This document shows positions 33,846-42,513 of a stretch of 64,000 nucleotides of DNA, piece by piece; within the stretch, counting starts at the first letter, position 1, and each line of letters begins with the position of its first letter. Location of the stretch: contig JAXJBF010000135.1 of NCBI GenBank assembly GCA_036303105.1, positions 1-64,000 of the forward strand. Direction: 5' to 3'. The position numbers and the translations under genes are program-made. The DNA is from UMGS1590 sp036303105 (GTDB lineage: Bacteria; Bacillota; Peptococcia; Peptococcales; Peptococcaceae). The notes under the pieces are model-generated. The model was not told where the DNA came from, ran no database searches, and saw only the letters and a list, made by a program, of their open reading frames with translations.

Positions 33846-34736
33846 GTGCTGGCCGAATATCTGCAGCGTCATGTCAATGCCATGTGGCAGCATCCGATCA
33901 AGGGGGTGCGTCTTTGCCGCTTCAGCGGCACCATGGGCAGCACCACCCAGGCTTTGGCGCCAGTGCTGGCGCCGCTTCATTTTGAAGCCTTCTTTTGTCA
34001 CAGCGGCCAGCTTCACCTGCAGCGCACCCATGACCATCTTCGCATACAAGCGCGAGAAATTCTCCTGCTCAGCGATGTCAGCGCCATCACTGGCGCCTGC
34101 CTCACTGGCAATCTCAGCGGCATCCTGGTGGCTGTTGACGCTCATCAGGCACAGGACAGCCTGCAAACCCTCTGTGCGTTGACCGGCGGCCAACCTCTGG
34201 ACACTGCCGCCGTCGCACGCCGTATGCACGCCTGCAAAGGCAGCGCTGTGATTGGTGCCTCCCCGTGGACAAACAGCGCATTCGACACGCTCGCCACCTT
34301 GAACGCCGATGACCAGGGCCGCTACATTCTCTGGAAGGCGCTGGAACTGCTCTATCTGCTGAGCTGTCGTGATCTTTTTGCTGAGACAGCCCCGGCTGCA
34401 CACACCGACAACGCCTTGGCGCCGCTCTTAGAAGAAATGACGGTCTACATGCGTCAGCATCTCAGCGATAAACTCACCATCGAGGCCCTCAGCACCCGCT
34501 TCGGGCTTTCACAAACAGTGCTCAAAAAAGCTTTCCGCCACTGTTACGGACAGCCCATTCACGCCTGGCTTCAGGAGCAGCGCCTGACACGCGCCGCCTG
34601 CCTGCTCAGAGAAAGCCCGATGACGGTGTTAGAAATCGCCCATGAAGTCGGCTACAGCAGCACCAGCCAGTTCAGCAGCGCTTTTGTTCGCCGTTATGGC
34701 GCCACCCCTGGCCAATATCGCCGCAAATCCGTCTGA
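33846..34736 (+). CDS. AraC-family transcriptional regulator
   Basis: A 296-residue regulator with an N-terminal sensor of about 190 residues and a C-terminal double HTH: first helix pair LTIEALSTRFGLSQTVLKKA, then FRHCYGQPIHAWLQEQRLTR, and second HTH MTVLEIAHEVGYSSTSQFSS ending in the typical FVRRYGATPGQYRR. GTG start with AAGGAGGG 6 bases upstream. Iron- or siderophore-responsive AraC proteins of anaerobes look similar, but no Fur-like or siderophore gene is present. It is divergent from MFS paralogue B and upstream of the small-protein/ATPase genes. Target inferred only. Confidence 0.85.
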   Translation: MLAEYLQRHVNAMWQHPIKGVRLCRFSGTMGSTTQALAPVLAPLHFEAFFCHSGQLHLQRTHDHLRIQAREILLLSDVSAITGACLTGNLSGILVAVDAHQAQDSLQTLCALTGGQPLDTAAVARRMHACKGSAVIGASPWTNSAFDTLATLNADDQGRYILWKALELLYLLSCRDLFAETAPAAHTDNALAPLLEEMTVYMRQHLSDKLTIEALSTRFGLSQTVLKKAFRHCYGQPIHAWLQEQRLTRAACLLRESPMTVLEIAHEVGYSSTSQFSSAFVRRYGATPGQYRRKSV

Positions 34737-34831
34737 TGCGGCAACGATTCCGTCCGAAATGGCGCGATTGTGCGCCACCGCCTTGCTATACTGAGACAAT
34801 GGAGCGAACCTGGTTGGAAGGAGGGATGACC

Positions 34832-34912
34832 ATGAAACAGCACCGTTTTTGGGCCTGGAGCGCCCTTCTCTGCATGGTGATGCTTTTACTGACCGGTTAC
34901 AATCATAAATAA
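34832..34912 (+). CDS. Small hydrophobic peptide (26 residues)
   Basis: A short ORF with a strong ribosome site (AAGGAGGG, 6 bases from ATG) encoding MKQHRFWAWSALLCMVMLLL followed by TGYNHK. It is a single membrane-spanning peptide. It sits 22 bp before the DUF6110-type gene in the same direction, so it may be a small membrane partner or leader peptide of the metal-transport unit. No homologue recognised. Confidence 0.5.
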   Translation: MKQHRFWAWSALLCMVMLLLTGYNHK

Positions 34913-34934
34913 GGTATAGAAAGGACGTTGCACA

Positions 34935-35246
34935 ATGAGTACCATATCAAAAATCGCTTGCTTCGTCGGCGGCACATTATTTGGGTCCGTCGGCATCAAA
35001 CTGCTGAGCAGCAAGGATGCAAAGAAAGCCTATGTCCATGTAACAGCCGCCGGACTGCGTGCCAAAGACTGCGTCATGACCACCGTCGACACGGTTCAGG
35101 AAAATGCCAATGACATCCTCGCTGCTGCCCAGGATCTCAACGATGACCGCGTCGCCCAGGAAGAAGCAGAACGCGCCGCCAACATCATCGCTGATGCTGC
35201 TGACAACGACGACGAAGCCGACGCAGAAGACGGCAAAGACGCATAA
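34935..35246 (+). CDS. DUF6110-type small membrane-associated protein
   Basis: A 103-residue protein with an N-terminal glycine-rich membrane segment (ISKIACFVGGTLFGSVGIKL), a helical middle part, and a very acidic tail (DEADAEDGKDA). Proteins of this shape are repeatedly found just before HMA-domain P-type ATPases, as here (38 bp upstream of the ATPase). The acidic tail could bind metal. Role in transport is inferred from context only. ATG with AAGGACG upstream. Confidence 0.7.
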   Translation: MSTISKIACFVGGTLFGSVGIKLLSSKDAKKAYVHVTAAGLRAKDCVMTTVDTVQENANDILAAAQDLNDDRVAQEEAERAANIIADAADNDDEADAEDGKDA

Positions 35247-35299
35247 GTCACCATAGGAGCCGCAAACGACGGCTCTTTTTTGTATTGGAGGAATTTTTT

Positions 35300-37435
35300 A
35301 TGAAGGCAACCCTTTTACACGAAAGCCGCGGACGGCTGCGTCTGCGCCTGGGCAGCAAACCGCTGCGCATGGCCGATGCCGACCGCCTCGCACGCTGGCT
35401 GGAGGCACAGCCTGCCATCACCGAAGTGACCCTCTTCGAACGCACTGCCGGCGTCATCATCCGCTACGAAGGCGATCGCCGCGCGGTGATCGATGCCATC
35501 GCCCGCTTTCGCTGGCAGGATGCAGAAACCGAAGCGCCACTGCCCGCTTCAACAGCACGCGCCATCAACCGCCAATTCCGCGAAAAGCTCGTCGGCAAGG
35601 TGCTGGTGCGCATCGGCTGCCGTCTTTTTCTGCCGCGGCCGCTGCGCCTGCTGAAGCTGGTGCGCCACATGCTGCCCTTCATGCGCCGCGGCTTCGCCTG
35701 CCTGCGCCAGCGCCGGCTCAACGTGGAGCTGCTGGATGCCCTTTCCATTGGCATCTCGGTGGCACGGCGCGACTTTGGCACTGCTGGCATGGTGATGTTT
35801 CTGCTGGAAATCGGGGAATTGCTCGAAGAATGGACCCATAAAAAATCGATTGCCGACCTCGCCCAGTCCATGTCCCTCCATGTGGACCGTGTCTGGGTAC
35901 GCGGCGACAACCAGCTTGATGTGCTGACACCGATCAGCCAGGTGCAGCCAGGCGACACCATCGTCGTCCGTGCGGGCGGCATCATCCCGCTGGATGGCAC
36001 AGTGATCGCCGGCGAAGCCACCGTCAATCAGGCTTCGCTGACTGGCGAATCGCTGCCTGTGCCTAAGCATGCAGACAGCGTCGTCTACGCCGGCACCATC
36101 GTCGAAGAAGGCGAATGCCTCATCGTCGTCAAGGAAGCCTCTGGCGGCAGCCGCTACGATCAGATCGTGGCCATGATCGAACAATCCGAACGGCTCAAAA
36201 GCGCCAGCGAAGCCAAAGCATCCCATCTCGCAGACAAGCTCGTGCCTTATACATTTTTGGGCAGCCTGGCTGCGCTTGCGCTCACACGCTCGCCTGCCCG
36301 CGCGCTGTCGGTGCTGATGGTCGATTTCAGCTGCGCCCTCAAACTTGCCATGCCGCTGGCGGTGCTCTCAGCAATTCGTGAAGCCGCCAAAAACCACATC
36401 ACCGTCAAAGGCGGCAAATTTCTTGAAACCCTCGCTCATGCCGACACCATCGTCTTCGACAAAACCGGCACCCTCACCCACGCCTGCCCGCAGGTGGTGG
36501 AAGTGGTGCCATTCGGCGGCCATGAGGAAAATGAGATGCTTCGTTTGGCAGCCTGCCTGGAAGAACATTTTCCGCACTCCATGGCCAACGCCGTCGTTGC
36601 TGAAGCCAAACAGCGCGGTCTCAACCATGACGAATACCACTCCAAAGTAGACTACATCGTAGCCCATGGCATCGCCAGCACAGTGGGCGAGGATCGTGTG
36701 CTCATTGGCAGCCGCCATTTCATCTTCGATGACGAAGGCATCATCCTGCCAGCTGGCGAGCGTGCCCGTTTCGATGCATTATCACCACAGTATTCTCACC
36801 TTTACCTTGCCATCGCCGGTGAATTGGCTGCTGTGATCTGCATCGCCGACCCTTTGCGGCAGGAGGCCCAGGCTGTGCTTGCTGCGCTCAAAGCGCTCGG
36901 TATCACACGCACTGTAATGCTCACTGGCGACAGCCAGCGCACGGCCGCAGCCATTGCAGCTGAAGCTGGTGTCGATGCCTTCTGTGCCGAAATGCTGCCC
37001 GCAGACAAAGCACGCTTTGTGGCAGAACAACGCGCCGCCGGACACACTGTGATCATGGTCGGTGACGGCATCAACGATTCCCCAGCGCTCTCAGAAGCCG
37101 ACTGCGGCATTGCCATCAGTGACGGCGCCGCCATCGCCCGCGAAATTGCCGATGTCACCATTGCGGCCGACAGCCTCTGGGAACTGGTGACGCTGCGGCG
37201 CATCGCTTCAGCATTGATGGGGCGCATCCAGTCCAATTACCGTTTTGTCATCGGCTTCAACGGCGCGCTCATCGCCCTTGGCCTGACAGGCATCCTGGCG
37301 CCAGCCACCTCAGCCACCCTGCACAACCTCTCCACCCTTGGCGTCAGCCTGCGCAGCATGCGTCCGCTGACACATCCAGCGCCAACACCGCAAACCACCG
37401 CCAGCGGTGCCTGCGCTCGGCAGGCACTGTCCTAA
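35300..37435 (+). CDS. P1B-type heavy-metal-translocating ATPase with SCA motif
   Basis: About 711 residues. An N-terminal HMA-like domain lacks CxxC (HESRGRLRLRLGSKPL). Actuator motif is TGESLPVPKHA, phosphorylation site is FDKTGTLTHACP, ATP-domain motif EEHFPHS, hinge GDGINDSPAL. The intramembrane metal motif, CPC in copper pumps, reads SCALKLAMPLAVLSA (about residue 344), so it belongs to a subtype whose metal is not copper; manganese, iron or zinc are open possibilities. ATG after GGAGGAATTTTTT. Coupled with the DUF6110-type protein upstream. Confidence 0.87.
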   Translation: MKATLLHESRGRLRLRLGSKPLRMADADRLARWLEAQPAITEVTLFERTAGVIIRYEGDRRAVIDAIARFRWQDAETEAPLPASTARAINRQFREKLVGKVLVRIGCRLFLPRPLRLLKLVRHMLPFMRRGFACLRQRRLNVELLDALSIGISVARRDFGTAGMVMFLLEIGELLEEWTHKKSIADLAQSMSLHVDRVWVRGDNQLDVLTPISQVQPGDTIVVRAGGIIPLDGTVIAGEATVNQASLTGESLPVPKHADSVVYAGTIVEEGECLIVVKEASGGSRYDQIVAMIEQSERLKSASEAKASHLADKLVPYTFLGSLAALALTRSPARALSVLMVDFSCALKLAMPLAVLSAIREAAKNHITVKGGKFLETLAHADTIVFDKTGTLTHACPQVVEVVPFGGHEENEMLRLAACLEEHFPHSMANAVVAEAKQRGLNHDEYHSKVDYIVAHGIASTVGEDRVLIGSRHFIFDDEGIILPAGERARFDALSPQYSHLYLAIAGELAAVICIADPLRQEAQAVLAALKALGITRTVMLTGDSQRTAAAIAAEAGVDAFCAEMLPADKARFVAEQRAAGHTVIMVGDGINDSPALSEADCGIAISDGAAIAREIADVTIAADSLWELVTLRRIASALMGRIQSNYRFVIGFNGALIALGLTGILAPATSATLHNLSTLGVSLRSMRPLTHPAPTPQTTASGACARQALS

Positions 37436-37576
37436 CAGCAAAAATTCTGTTTTCGATGAGATGTTCTCTCTTTTTTGCAAGATTTTGTTGTAATTGTTAC
37501 TGCCTTGACCCTTTTTTGCAGTCATTTTGCGCTACAATAGTAGAAATGATTGAATGATAAAAAGGAGATGACCCTC

Positions 37577-38092
37577 ATGTCACATAAGAAACAGCTCGTC
37601 AGTATCCTTATGCTGTTTGTACTGACCTTCTCAATGGTGCTGCCAGCGGCGCATCCAGAGGAAGCCGAGGCTGCCAATATCTCAATCTATGTCAACGGCA
37701 GTTACCTCAACACCGACCAACCGCCTGTGATCCAGGATGGCCGAACAATGGTGCCATTACGCGCCATTTTTGAAGCCCTAGGCGCCACTGTAGAGTGGTT
37801 CGGCAGTACGCAGACCATTTCAGGCTATGATCCAAAGACCAACCGCATCATGTCCCTGGTCGTCAATCAAAAAACCATGTTCTGCGCCGACTATACGCTG
37901 TTCCAAGTCTATGAAGCCAACCCAACATCACAGGCCGCCATCGATTTCGTGCTCTCGCATACCAAAGAAATCGACGTGCCGCCGATGATCCTCAGCGGCC
38001 GCACCATGGTGCCGGTCCGCGTCATTGCAGAATCCCTTGACGCCACAGTGTATTGGGACAACGCCTCACGCACCGTCACCATCACGCGATGA
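37577..38092 (+). CDS. Secreted stalk-domain (copper amine oxidase N-terminal-like) protein
   Basis: A 171-residue exported protein: signal peptide to about residue 36 (AEA-AN), then a single stalk domain with its two characteristic repeats, VIQDGRTMVPLRAIFEALGA and MILSGRTMVPVRVIAESLDA, each followed by a TV-W strand. No other domain. ATG with AAGGAGATG upstream; an earlier ATG overlaps that site. It probably forms an envelope structural or binding module. Convergent with upp through a shared terminator. Confidence 0.85.
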   Translation: MSHKKQLVSILMLFVLTFSMVLPAAHPEEAEAANISIYVNGSYLNTDQPPVIQDGRTMVPLRAIFEALGATVEWFGSTQTISGYDPKTNRIMSLVVNQKTMFCADYTLFQVYEANPTSQAAIDFVLSHTKEIDVPPMILSGRTMVPVRVIAESLDATVYWDNASRTVTITR

Positions 38093-38107
38093 CAACACGC
38101 TATATAC

Positions 38108-38143
38108 AAAAAACCACGACTCATTTGTGAGCCGTGGTTTTTT
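38108..38143. terminator. Bidirectional terminator between the stalk-domain gene and upp
   Basis: AAAAAACCACG...CGTGGTTTTTT with inner GACTCA/TGAGCC pairing. A and T runs on both sides serve both convergent genes. Confidence 0.9.
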
Positions 38144-38166
38144 ATTTTCCAGAGAATGCCCAGTTC

Positions 38167-38799
38167 TTAAAGGGTGCCAAAGATGCGATCGCCAGCATCC
38201 CCCAATCCTGGGACGATGTAGGCGTCATCGTTGAGCACAGGGTCGCATTCTGCGGCGTAAATCTCCACATCTGGGTGTTCCTGATGAAGGCGGGCAATGC
38301 CTGCTTCCGAAGCGATGAGGCAGACAAACTTAAACTGCTTGACGCCATGCTTTTTCAGCGTGGCGATGGCATCGCAGGCCGAACCGCCAGTGGCGAGCAT
38401 CGGGTCAACAACAATCACCGTGGCGTCTTCCACGCCAGGCGGCATTTTATAGTAATAAGCTTCTGGTTCGTGGGTCTCCTCGTTGCGCGCCAGGCCAATA
38501 TGCCCCACCCGCACAAACGGCAGGAGTTTCTGGAACCCTGGCACCATGCCCAAACCAGCGCGCAGAATCGGCACAATCACCATGCTGTTCTCATGCACGC
38601 GATGGCACTGTGCCGTCGCCAGCGGTGTTTCCACAGCGACGTCATAAGTAGGCAAATCTGCCAACACTTCAAAAGCCATCAAGAGCGACAACTCTTCAAC
38701 GAGATTGCGAAAATCAGCAGTCGACGTGGTTTTATCTCTCAGATAGGAAATTTTGTGATGAATCAATGGATGATCATAAATATGGACGTTGTCCATCAT
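38167..38799 (-). CDS. upp: Uracil phosphoribosyltransferase
   Basis: A 210-residue enzyme joining uracil and PRPP to make UMP in pyrimidine salvage. Motifs: HHKISYLRDKTTSTADFRNL near the start, PILRAGLGMVPGF, the PRPP loop VIVVDPMLATGGSACDAI, and the uracil-contact end YIVPGLGDAGDRIFGT. Full length. Two ATG codons follow AAGGGGG; the first is used. Lies 26 bp after glyA on the same strand, a common Bacillota pairing. Confidence 0.97.
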   Translation of the reverse strand: MMDNVHIYDHPLIHHKISYLRDKTTSTADFRNLVEELSLLMAFEVLADLPTYDVAVETPLATAQCHRVHENSMVIVPILRAGLGMVPGFQKLLPFVRVGHIGLARNEETHEPEAYYYKMPPGVEDATVIVVDPMLATGGSACDAIATLKKHGVKQFKFVCLIASEAGIARLHQEHPDVEIYAAECDPVLNDDAYIVPGLGDAGDRIFGTL

Positions 38800-38825
38800 G
38801 CGGCCCCCTTGCCTGTTGGTCGTTC

Positions 38826-40061
38826 TTATTCGTAGAGTGGATAACGGTCGGTGATGGTTTTTACCATCGCTTTGCCCTTTTCTGGGTCCTTGTCAACAAG
38901 AATCACCTTCATGATTTCAGCCAGTTCACGGAAATCGTCTTCCTTGAGGCCACGGGTGGTGGCAGCTGGTGTACCAAGACGGATGCCGCTGGTTACGGTT
39001 GGCTTTTCGGTGTCGAATGGAATGCCGTTCTTGTTGCAGGTGATGTTGCAGTCATCGAGCGCTTTTTCGGCTTCAGCACCAGTCAGGCCCATGGACTTCA
39101 CATCCACCAAAAGCAGATGGTTGTCGGTGCCGCCGCTGACGAGACGGAAACCAACATTCTTCAGTGCTTCAGCAAACGCCTGTGCGTTGCGCAGCAGCTG
39201 ATCGATGTATTCCTTGTATTCTGGCTGCAGCGCTTCACCCAAAGCAACAGCCTTGGCAGCAATGATGTGCATGAGTGGACCGCCCTGAGCGCCAGGGAAT
39301 ACGGACTTATCGATGGCTTTGGCCAGTTCTTCCTTGCAGAGAATCATGCCGCCGCGTGGCCCGCGCAGGGTCTTGTGGGTGGTGGTGGTAACGATGTCGG
39401 CATAGTCCACTGGGTTTGGATGACGGCCAGCTGCAACAATACCGGCGATGTGTGCCATGTCCACCATCATCAGCGCGCCACACTTGTCGCAGATTTCGCG
39501 AATGCGGGCAAAATCAATGATACGTGGGTAAGCGCTGGCACCAGCCACGATGAGCTTAGGCTTCACTTCCATGGCTTTGGCTTCCATAGCATCGTAATCG
39601 ATGGTTTCAGTGTCAGGGGAGACGCCGTATTCTTCAAAATGGTAAAGCTTGCCGCTGAAATTGACGGAAGAACCGTGGGTCAAGTGACCGCCGTGTGCCA
39701 GATTCATGCCCAGCACCGTGTCGCCAGGTTTCAGCACTGCCTGATAAGCAGCGTAGTTGGCCTGGGCGCCGCTGTGTGGCTGTACGTTGGCATGTTCAGC
39801 ACCAAAGAGCTTTTTGGCGCGTTCGCGTGCCAAATCTTCGACAACATCGACGTATTCGCAGCCGCCATAATAACGCTTGCCAGGATAGCCTTCAGCGTAT
39901 TTATTGGTCAGGCAGGAACCTTGTGCAGCCATCACAGCACGGCTGGCAAAGTTTTCAGACGCAATCAGCTCGATCTTATCGCGCTGACGCTGTAATTCAT
40001 TAGCAATGGCTTCGGCCACAGCAGGATCCTGTGGCGCGAGGAATTCAGTGATATCACTCAT
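38826..40061 (-). CDS. glyA: Serine hydroxymethyltransferase
   Basis: A 411-residue PLP enzyme converting serine and tetrahydrofolate into glycine and methylene-tetrahydrofolate. Motifs: IELIASENFAS, NKYAEGYPGKRYYGG, the PLP lysine block TTTTHKTLRGPRGG, and FPGAQGGPLMH. Full length and canonical throughout. ATG with GAAGGTC upstream. First gene of a glyA-upp operon. Confidence 0.98.
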   Translation of the reverse strand: MSDITEFLAPQDPAVAEAIANELQRQRDKIELIASENFASRAVMAAQGSCLTNKYAEGYPGKRYYGGCEYVDVVEDLARERAKKLFGAEHANVQPHSGAQANYAAYQAVLKPGDTVLGMNLAHGGHLTHGSSVNFSGKLYHFEEYGVSPDTETIDYDAMEAKAMEVKPKLIVAGASAYPRIIDFARIREICDKCGALMMVDMAHIAGIVAAGRHPNPVDYADIVTTTTHKTLRGPRGGMILCKEELAKAIDKSVFPGAQGGPLMHIIAAKAVALGEALQPEYKEYIDQLLRNAQAFAEALKNVGFRLVSGGTDNHLLLVDVKSMGLTGAEAEKALDDCNITCNKNGIPFDTEKPTVTSGIRLGTPAATTRGLKEDDFRELAEIMKVILVDKDPEKGKAMVKTITDRYPLYE

Positions 40062-40466
40062 TGGAAGACCTTCTTTCTCTTTTTTTGGATTGTGTTTTCA
40101 TTATAGGCTACCTGTCCCAAAAACCCAACCTTCCTTTATTGTAGAACCTATAAAATCTAGTAATATCATCGGAAAAACACAAAAAAACCGCGCCTTTTGC
40201 AAATTTACATACCAGTCAAGAGCATAGCATCCAACTGCTGTTTTCATGCAAACATCTTACAAATCACATTACGCTCATGTGCAGTCAAAACAAGTTGCAT
40301 CATATCTATACAAAGCCTCAAACAAAAATCGATCGGCAAAACAACCGACCGATTTTTGTTTGAAGGCATTCCATGTGTGCTCCCCTTTGATATTTACAAA
40401 TGGCACATTGAATATATGGATGCATGGTATCAAAAACCTAATGCCATGTATTACTCTACCTCTAAA
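40062..40466. other. Intergenic region between glyA and azlD
   Basis: About 405 bp. It holds the glyA promoter side and a strong hairpin (40318-40363). No gene is supported; a short plus-strand frame across 40197-40523 has no ribosome site and poor coding character. Confidence 0.5.
40318..40363 (-). terminator. Terminator downstream of azlD
   Basis: TCAAACAAAAATCG / CGATTTTTGTTTGA plus inner TCGG/CCGA pairing around CAAAACAA. About 100 bp after the azlD stop; the T-rich 3' arm suits termination of the RiPP/SirTM/azl unit. Confidence 0.75.
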
Positions 40467-40793
40467 TTAAAAAACCATCTGCACAAGCAGCATGTAGCAA
40501 ATTGTTCCCCCGGCAATAGATAAAAGCATTTGTTTTTTCCAACGATGCAAAACAACGACAAGGGCAATCGAAATGAATTCTGGAATACCGTGGCTGCCTG
40601 CGAACAGACTGACATTTTTCAGACAGTAAATCACCAATAGGCCGAACACAGCAGCTGGAAGCACTTTTCCAAGGTATTGAATGTATTTCGGGGTGGGTTT
40701 GCCCGCCGGGAACAACAAAAACGGTACAAATCTTGTCAACATGGTAGCCACGACAATCGTAGCAATCGTAACAATCTGTTCCGCTAGTGTCAT
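40467..40793 (-). CDS. azlD: AzlD-type branched-chain amino acid exporter subunit
   Basis: A 108-residue membrane protein with three to four helices: EQIVTIATIVVATMLTRFVP, PAAVFGLLVIYCLKNVSLF and MLLSIAGGTICYMLLVQMVF. Typical AzlD length. ATG overlaps the azlC stop by 4 nt (ATGA). Together AzlC and AzlD export branched-chain amino acids or analogues; here they end the operon that begins with the RiPP precursor. Confidence 0.85.
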   Translation of the reverse strand: MTLAEQIVTIATIVVATMLTRFVPFLLFPAGKPTPKYIQYLGKVLPAAVFGLLVIYCLKNVSLFAGSHGIPEFISIALVVVLHRWKKQMLLSIAGGTICYMLLVQMVF

Positions 40794-41506
40794 TCTTCTA
40801 CACCACCTTTCTCAATTGGTTTGCGCAGGAGTGTCAGCACAGCGAGAATCGCCAGCATGGCGGGGATAATAAAATGATCTGCGCCAAAAGCAATCAGGCA
40901 TACAAGGGATAACCCGATACCCAGCAATGCGCTGGTATGCTTCTTATCTTTCATCCATTGTTCCATGAAAATGACAACGAACATGGCAGTCATCACAAAG
41001 TCAAGGCCCTCGGTATTAAAATGGATCAATGCGCCAAATATACCACCTAACGTTGCGCCGGAAAACCAATAAAAATGATTCAGCAAAGTAACAAAGAACA
41101 TAAACCACCCACGATCGACATTCTTTGGAATCTCCGCAGTGTAATTGATGGAAAAGCTCTCATCACACATTCCGAAAATCAGGTAAAACTTTTTCCAACC
41201 GGTTCCTCTGTATTTATCCAGCATGGAGACCCCGTAAAACAAATGCCGGGCATTGATCATCAGCGTCATGGCAAATGCCTGTAAGGGATTAAACGCACCC
41301 AACAGCATATTCACGGCTACAAACTCAACAGATCCAGCAAAAATTGTCAGGCTCATGAACATCGGATACAAAAAGGAGAAGCCGGACACATTCATGTAGA
41401 TGCCATAGGTCAGTCCAAGAAACCAAAAACCGGCAAAAATTGGAATCGTATGAGGGAAGGCGGCTTTGAGAGCCGGAAACCATTTGGTTTGTTGTAAATG
41501 ATCCAT
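40790..41506 (-). CDS. azlC: AzlC-type branched-chain amino acid permease
   Basis: A 238-residue membrane protein with AzlC landmarks: PIFAGFWFLGLTYGIYMN, TIFAGSVEFVAVNML and the INARHLFYG motif. Start codon lies one base after the SirTM stop, with GGGAGG upstream. Paired with azlD. Could export a product of the upstream genes or simply amino acids. Confidence 0.9.
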   Translation of the reverse strand: MDHLQQTKWFPALKAAFPHTIPIFAGFWFLGLTYGIYMNVSGFSFLYPMFMSLTIFAGSVEFVAVNMLLGAFNPLQAFAMTLMINARHLFYGVSMLDKYRGTGWKKFYLIFGMCDESFSINYTAEIPKNVDRGWFMFFVTLLNHFYWFSGATLGGIFGALIHFNTEGLDFVMTAMFVVIFMEQWMKDKKHTSALLGIGLSLVCLIAFGADHFIIPAMLAILAVLTLLRKPIEKGGVEE

Positions 41507-41507
41507 C

Positions 41508-42392
41508 TTATCCTCCCATGCGTTTCAGCAGCTGCTTTATACATTCGCCAATGTCACTGTCCATGCAAATCGACTGGTGCTCGATCTCTTTTGGGCAAAC
41601 CGCCTGGCCGTAATTGAGACAGGCATAAATAGCTCTGGAGTTTCTCGCTGTCATTTGCCAAAACGGATATTTGATAATGACAGGCGTGTTATACCCTACG
41701 CCAAGTTCCAGAAACAAAATGCGCTGGCCGTTTCTTGTCTGTAAAAAGTTTTCGTAGCGTTCTGCTGCCCGGTTCCACCCTTCGCCCTCCACAAATGTAT
41801 CATCGGAACGTAGATTCATCGTCAGTGGTTTCCCGCAGTGGGGACATTGGGGAACAAGACCCGAGGGGATTCTCATGTCTTTTTGCGTCTCCACCATACG
41901 GCGGACAGCGCCTTCATTATCCCAGGTTTTCTGACAGCAAGGCTCAGAACACTGAAACAGTCCGTAATCTCCCTGGGTATAAAAAAGGCGCTTCTTATCA
42001 AAGCCGGCTTTCTGAAATTGGTGGTCTACATTGGTTGTGATAACGAAATAGTCCTTCTCCCTGACAAGGGACAGAAGAGCGTTGTATACGCTTTTCGGTG
42101 CGCTCATATAACGGTTGACATAGATGTATCGGCTCCAGTATGCCCAAAACTCTTCTGGTGTGTTGTAAGGATAGAAACCACCGGAATACATATCGTGAAA
42201 CCCGTATTTCTCCTCGAAATCAGAAAAATACTTTTTGAAACGCTCACCATCGTAGACAAACCCCGCCGAAGTTGACAGACCTGCACCAGCACCGATCACA
42301 AGGCAATCCGCATTTTCAATGGCTGCTTGCAGCCGTTCCATTTGATTCGAGTAATTTTCGATAGATCTTGTAATCGACATCCTTGAAAACAT
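41508..42392 (-). CDS. SirTM-class sirtuin, second copy
   Basis: About 294 residues, clearly homologous along its length to the protein at 6797-7663. Motifs are GAGAGLSTSAGF, TTNVDHQFQKAGF, YTQGDYG with Gln at the catalytic His position, and zinc cysteines CSEPC and CPHC. The start ATG follows GGAGGTGCTG inside a remnant of a macrodomain gene, copying the overlapping arrangement of the first locus. No macrodomain, GcvH-L or lipoate-ligase gene survives nearby. Lies between nitroreductase and azlC in the RiPP operon. Confidence 0.88.
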   Translation of the reverse strand: MFSRMSITRSIENYSNQMERLQAAIENADCLVIGAGAGLSTSAGFVYDGERFKKYFSDFEEKYGFHDMYSGGFYPYNTPEEFWAYWSRYIYVNRYMSAPKSVYNALLSLVREKDYFVITTNVDHQFQKAGFDKKRLFYTQGDYGLFQCSEPCCQKTWDNEGAVRRMVETQKDMRIPSGLVPQCPHCGKPLTMNLRSDDTFVEGEGWNRAAERYENFLQTRNGQRILFLELGVGYNTPVIIKYPFWQMTARNSRAIYACLNYGQAVCPKEIEHQSICMDSDIGECIKQLLKRMGG

Positions 42393-42510
42393 TAAACAGC
42401 ACCTCCATTTCACTGTGCTCTTACCGCAGATGGTTTTTTGCAGTGGCTACGGCAATTTTTGAAGCAAGTAAATGCTCTTTCTGAGGGCATCGTATCGTCC
42501 CCTGTTTTTT
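42316..42510 (-). pseudogene. Macrodomain 3' remnant upstream of the second SirTM gene
   Basis: In the frame one expects, the DNA reads ASKIAVATAKNHL, an in-frame TAA at 42423-42421, then EHSEMEVLFNVFKDVDYKIY, ending at a stop near 42316. This matches the tail of the intact macrodomain protein (AAEIAVQTV and SEIEVIFNVFKDIDYKIYRE). The rest of the gene is gone. The piece is kept probably because it contains the ribosome site and start of the sirtuin gene. Confidence 0.8.
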
Positions 42511-42513
42511 GAT

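Noticed and set aside
33810..34403. Minus-strand frame over the AraC gene
   Set aside because: Antisense; the plus-strand gene has promoter, ribosome site and HTH.
40197..40523. 108-codon plus-strand frame overlapping the azlD end
   Set aside because: No ribosome site, odd composition, and a strong terminator hairpin lies inside it.
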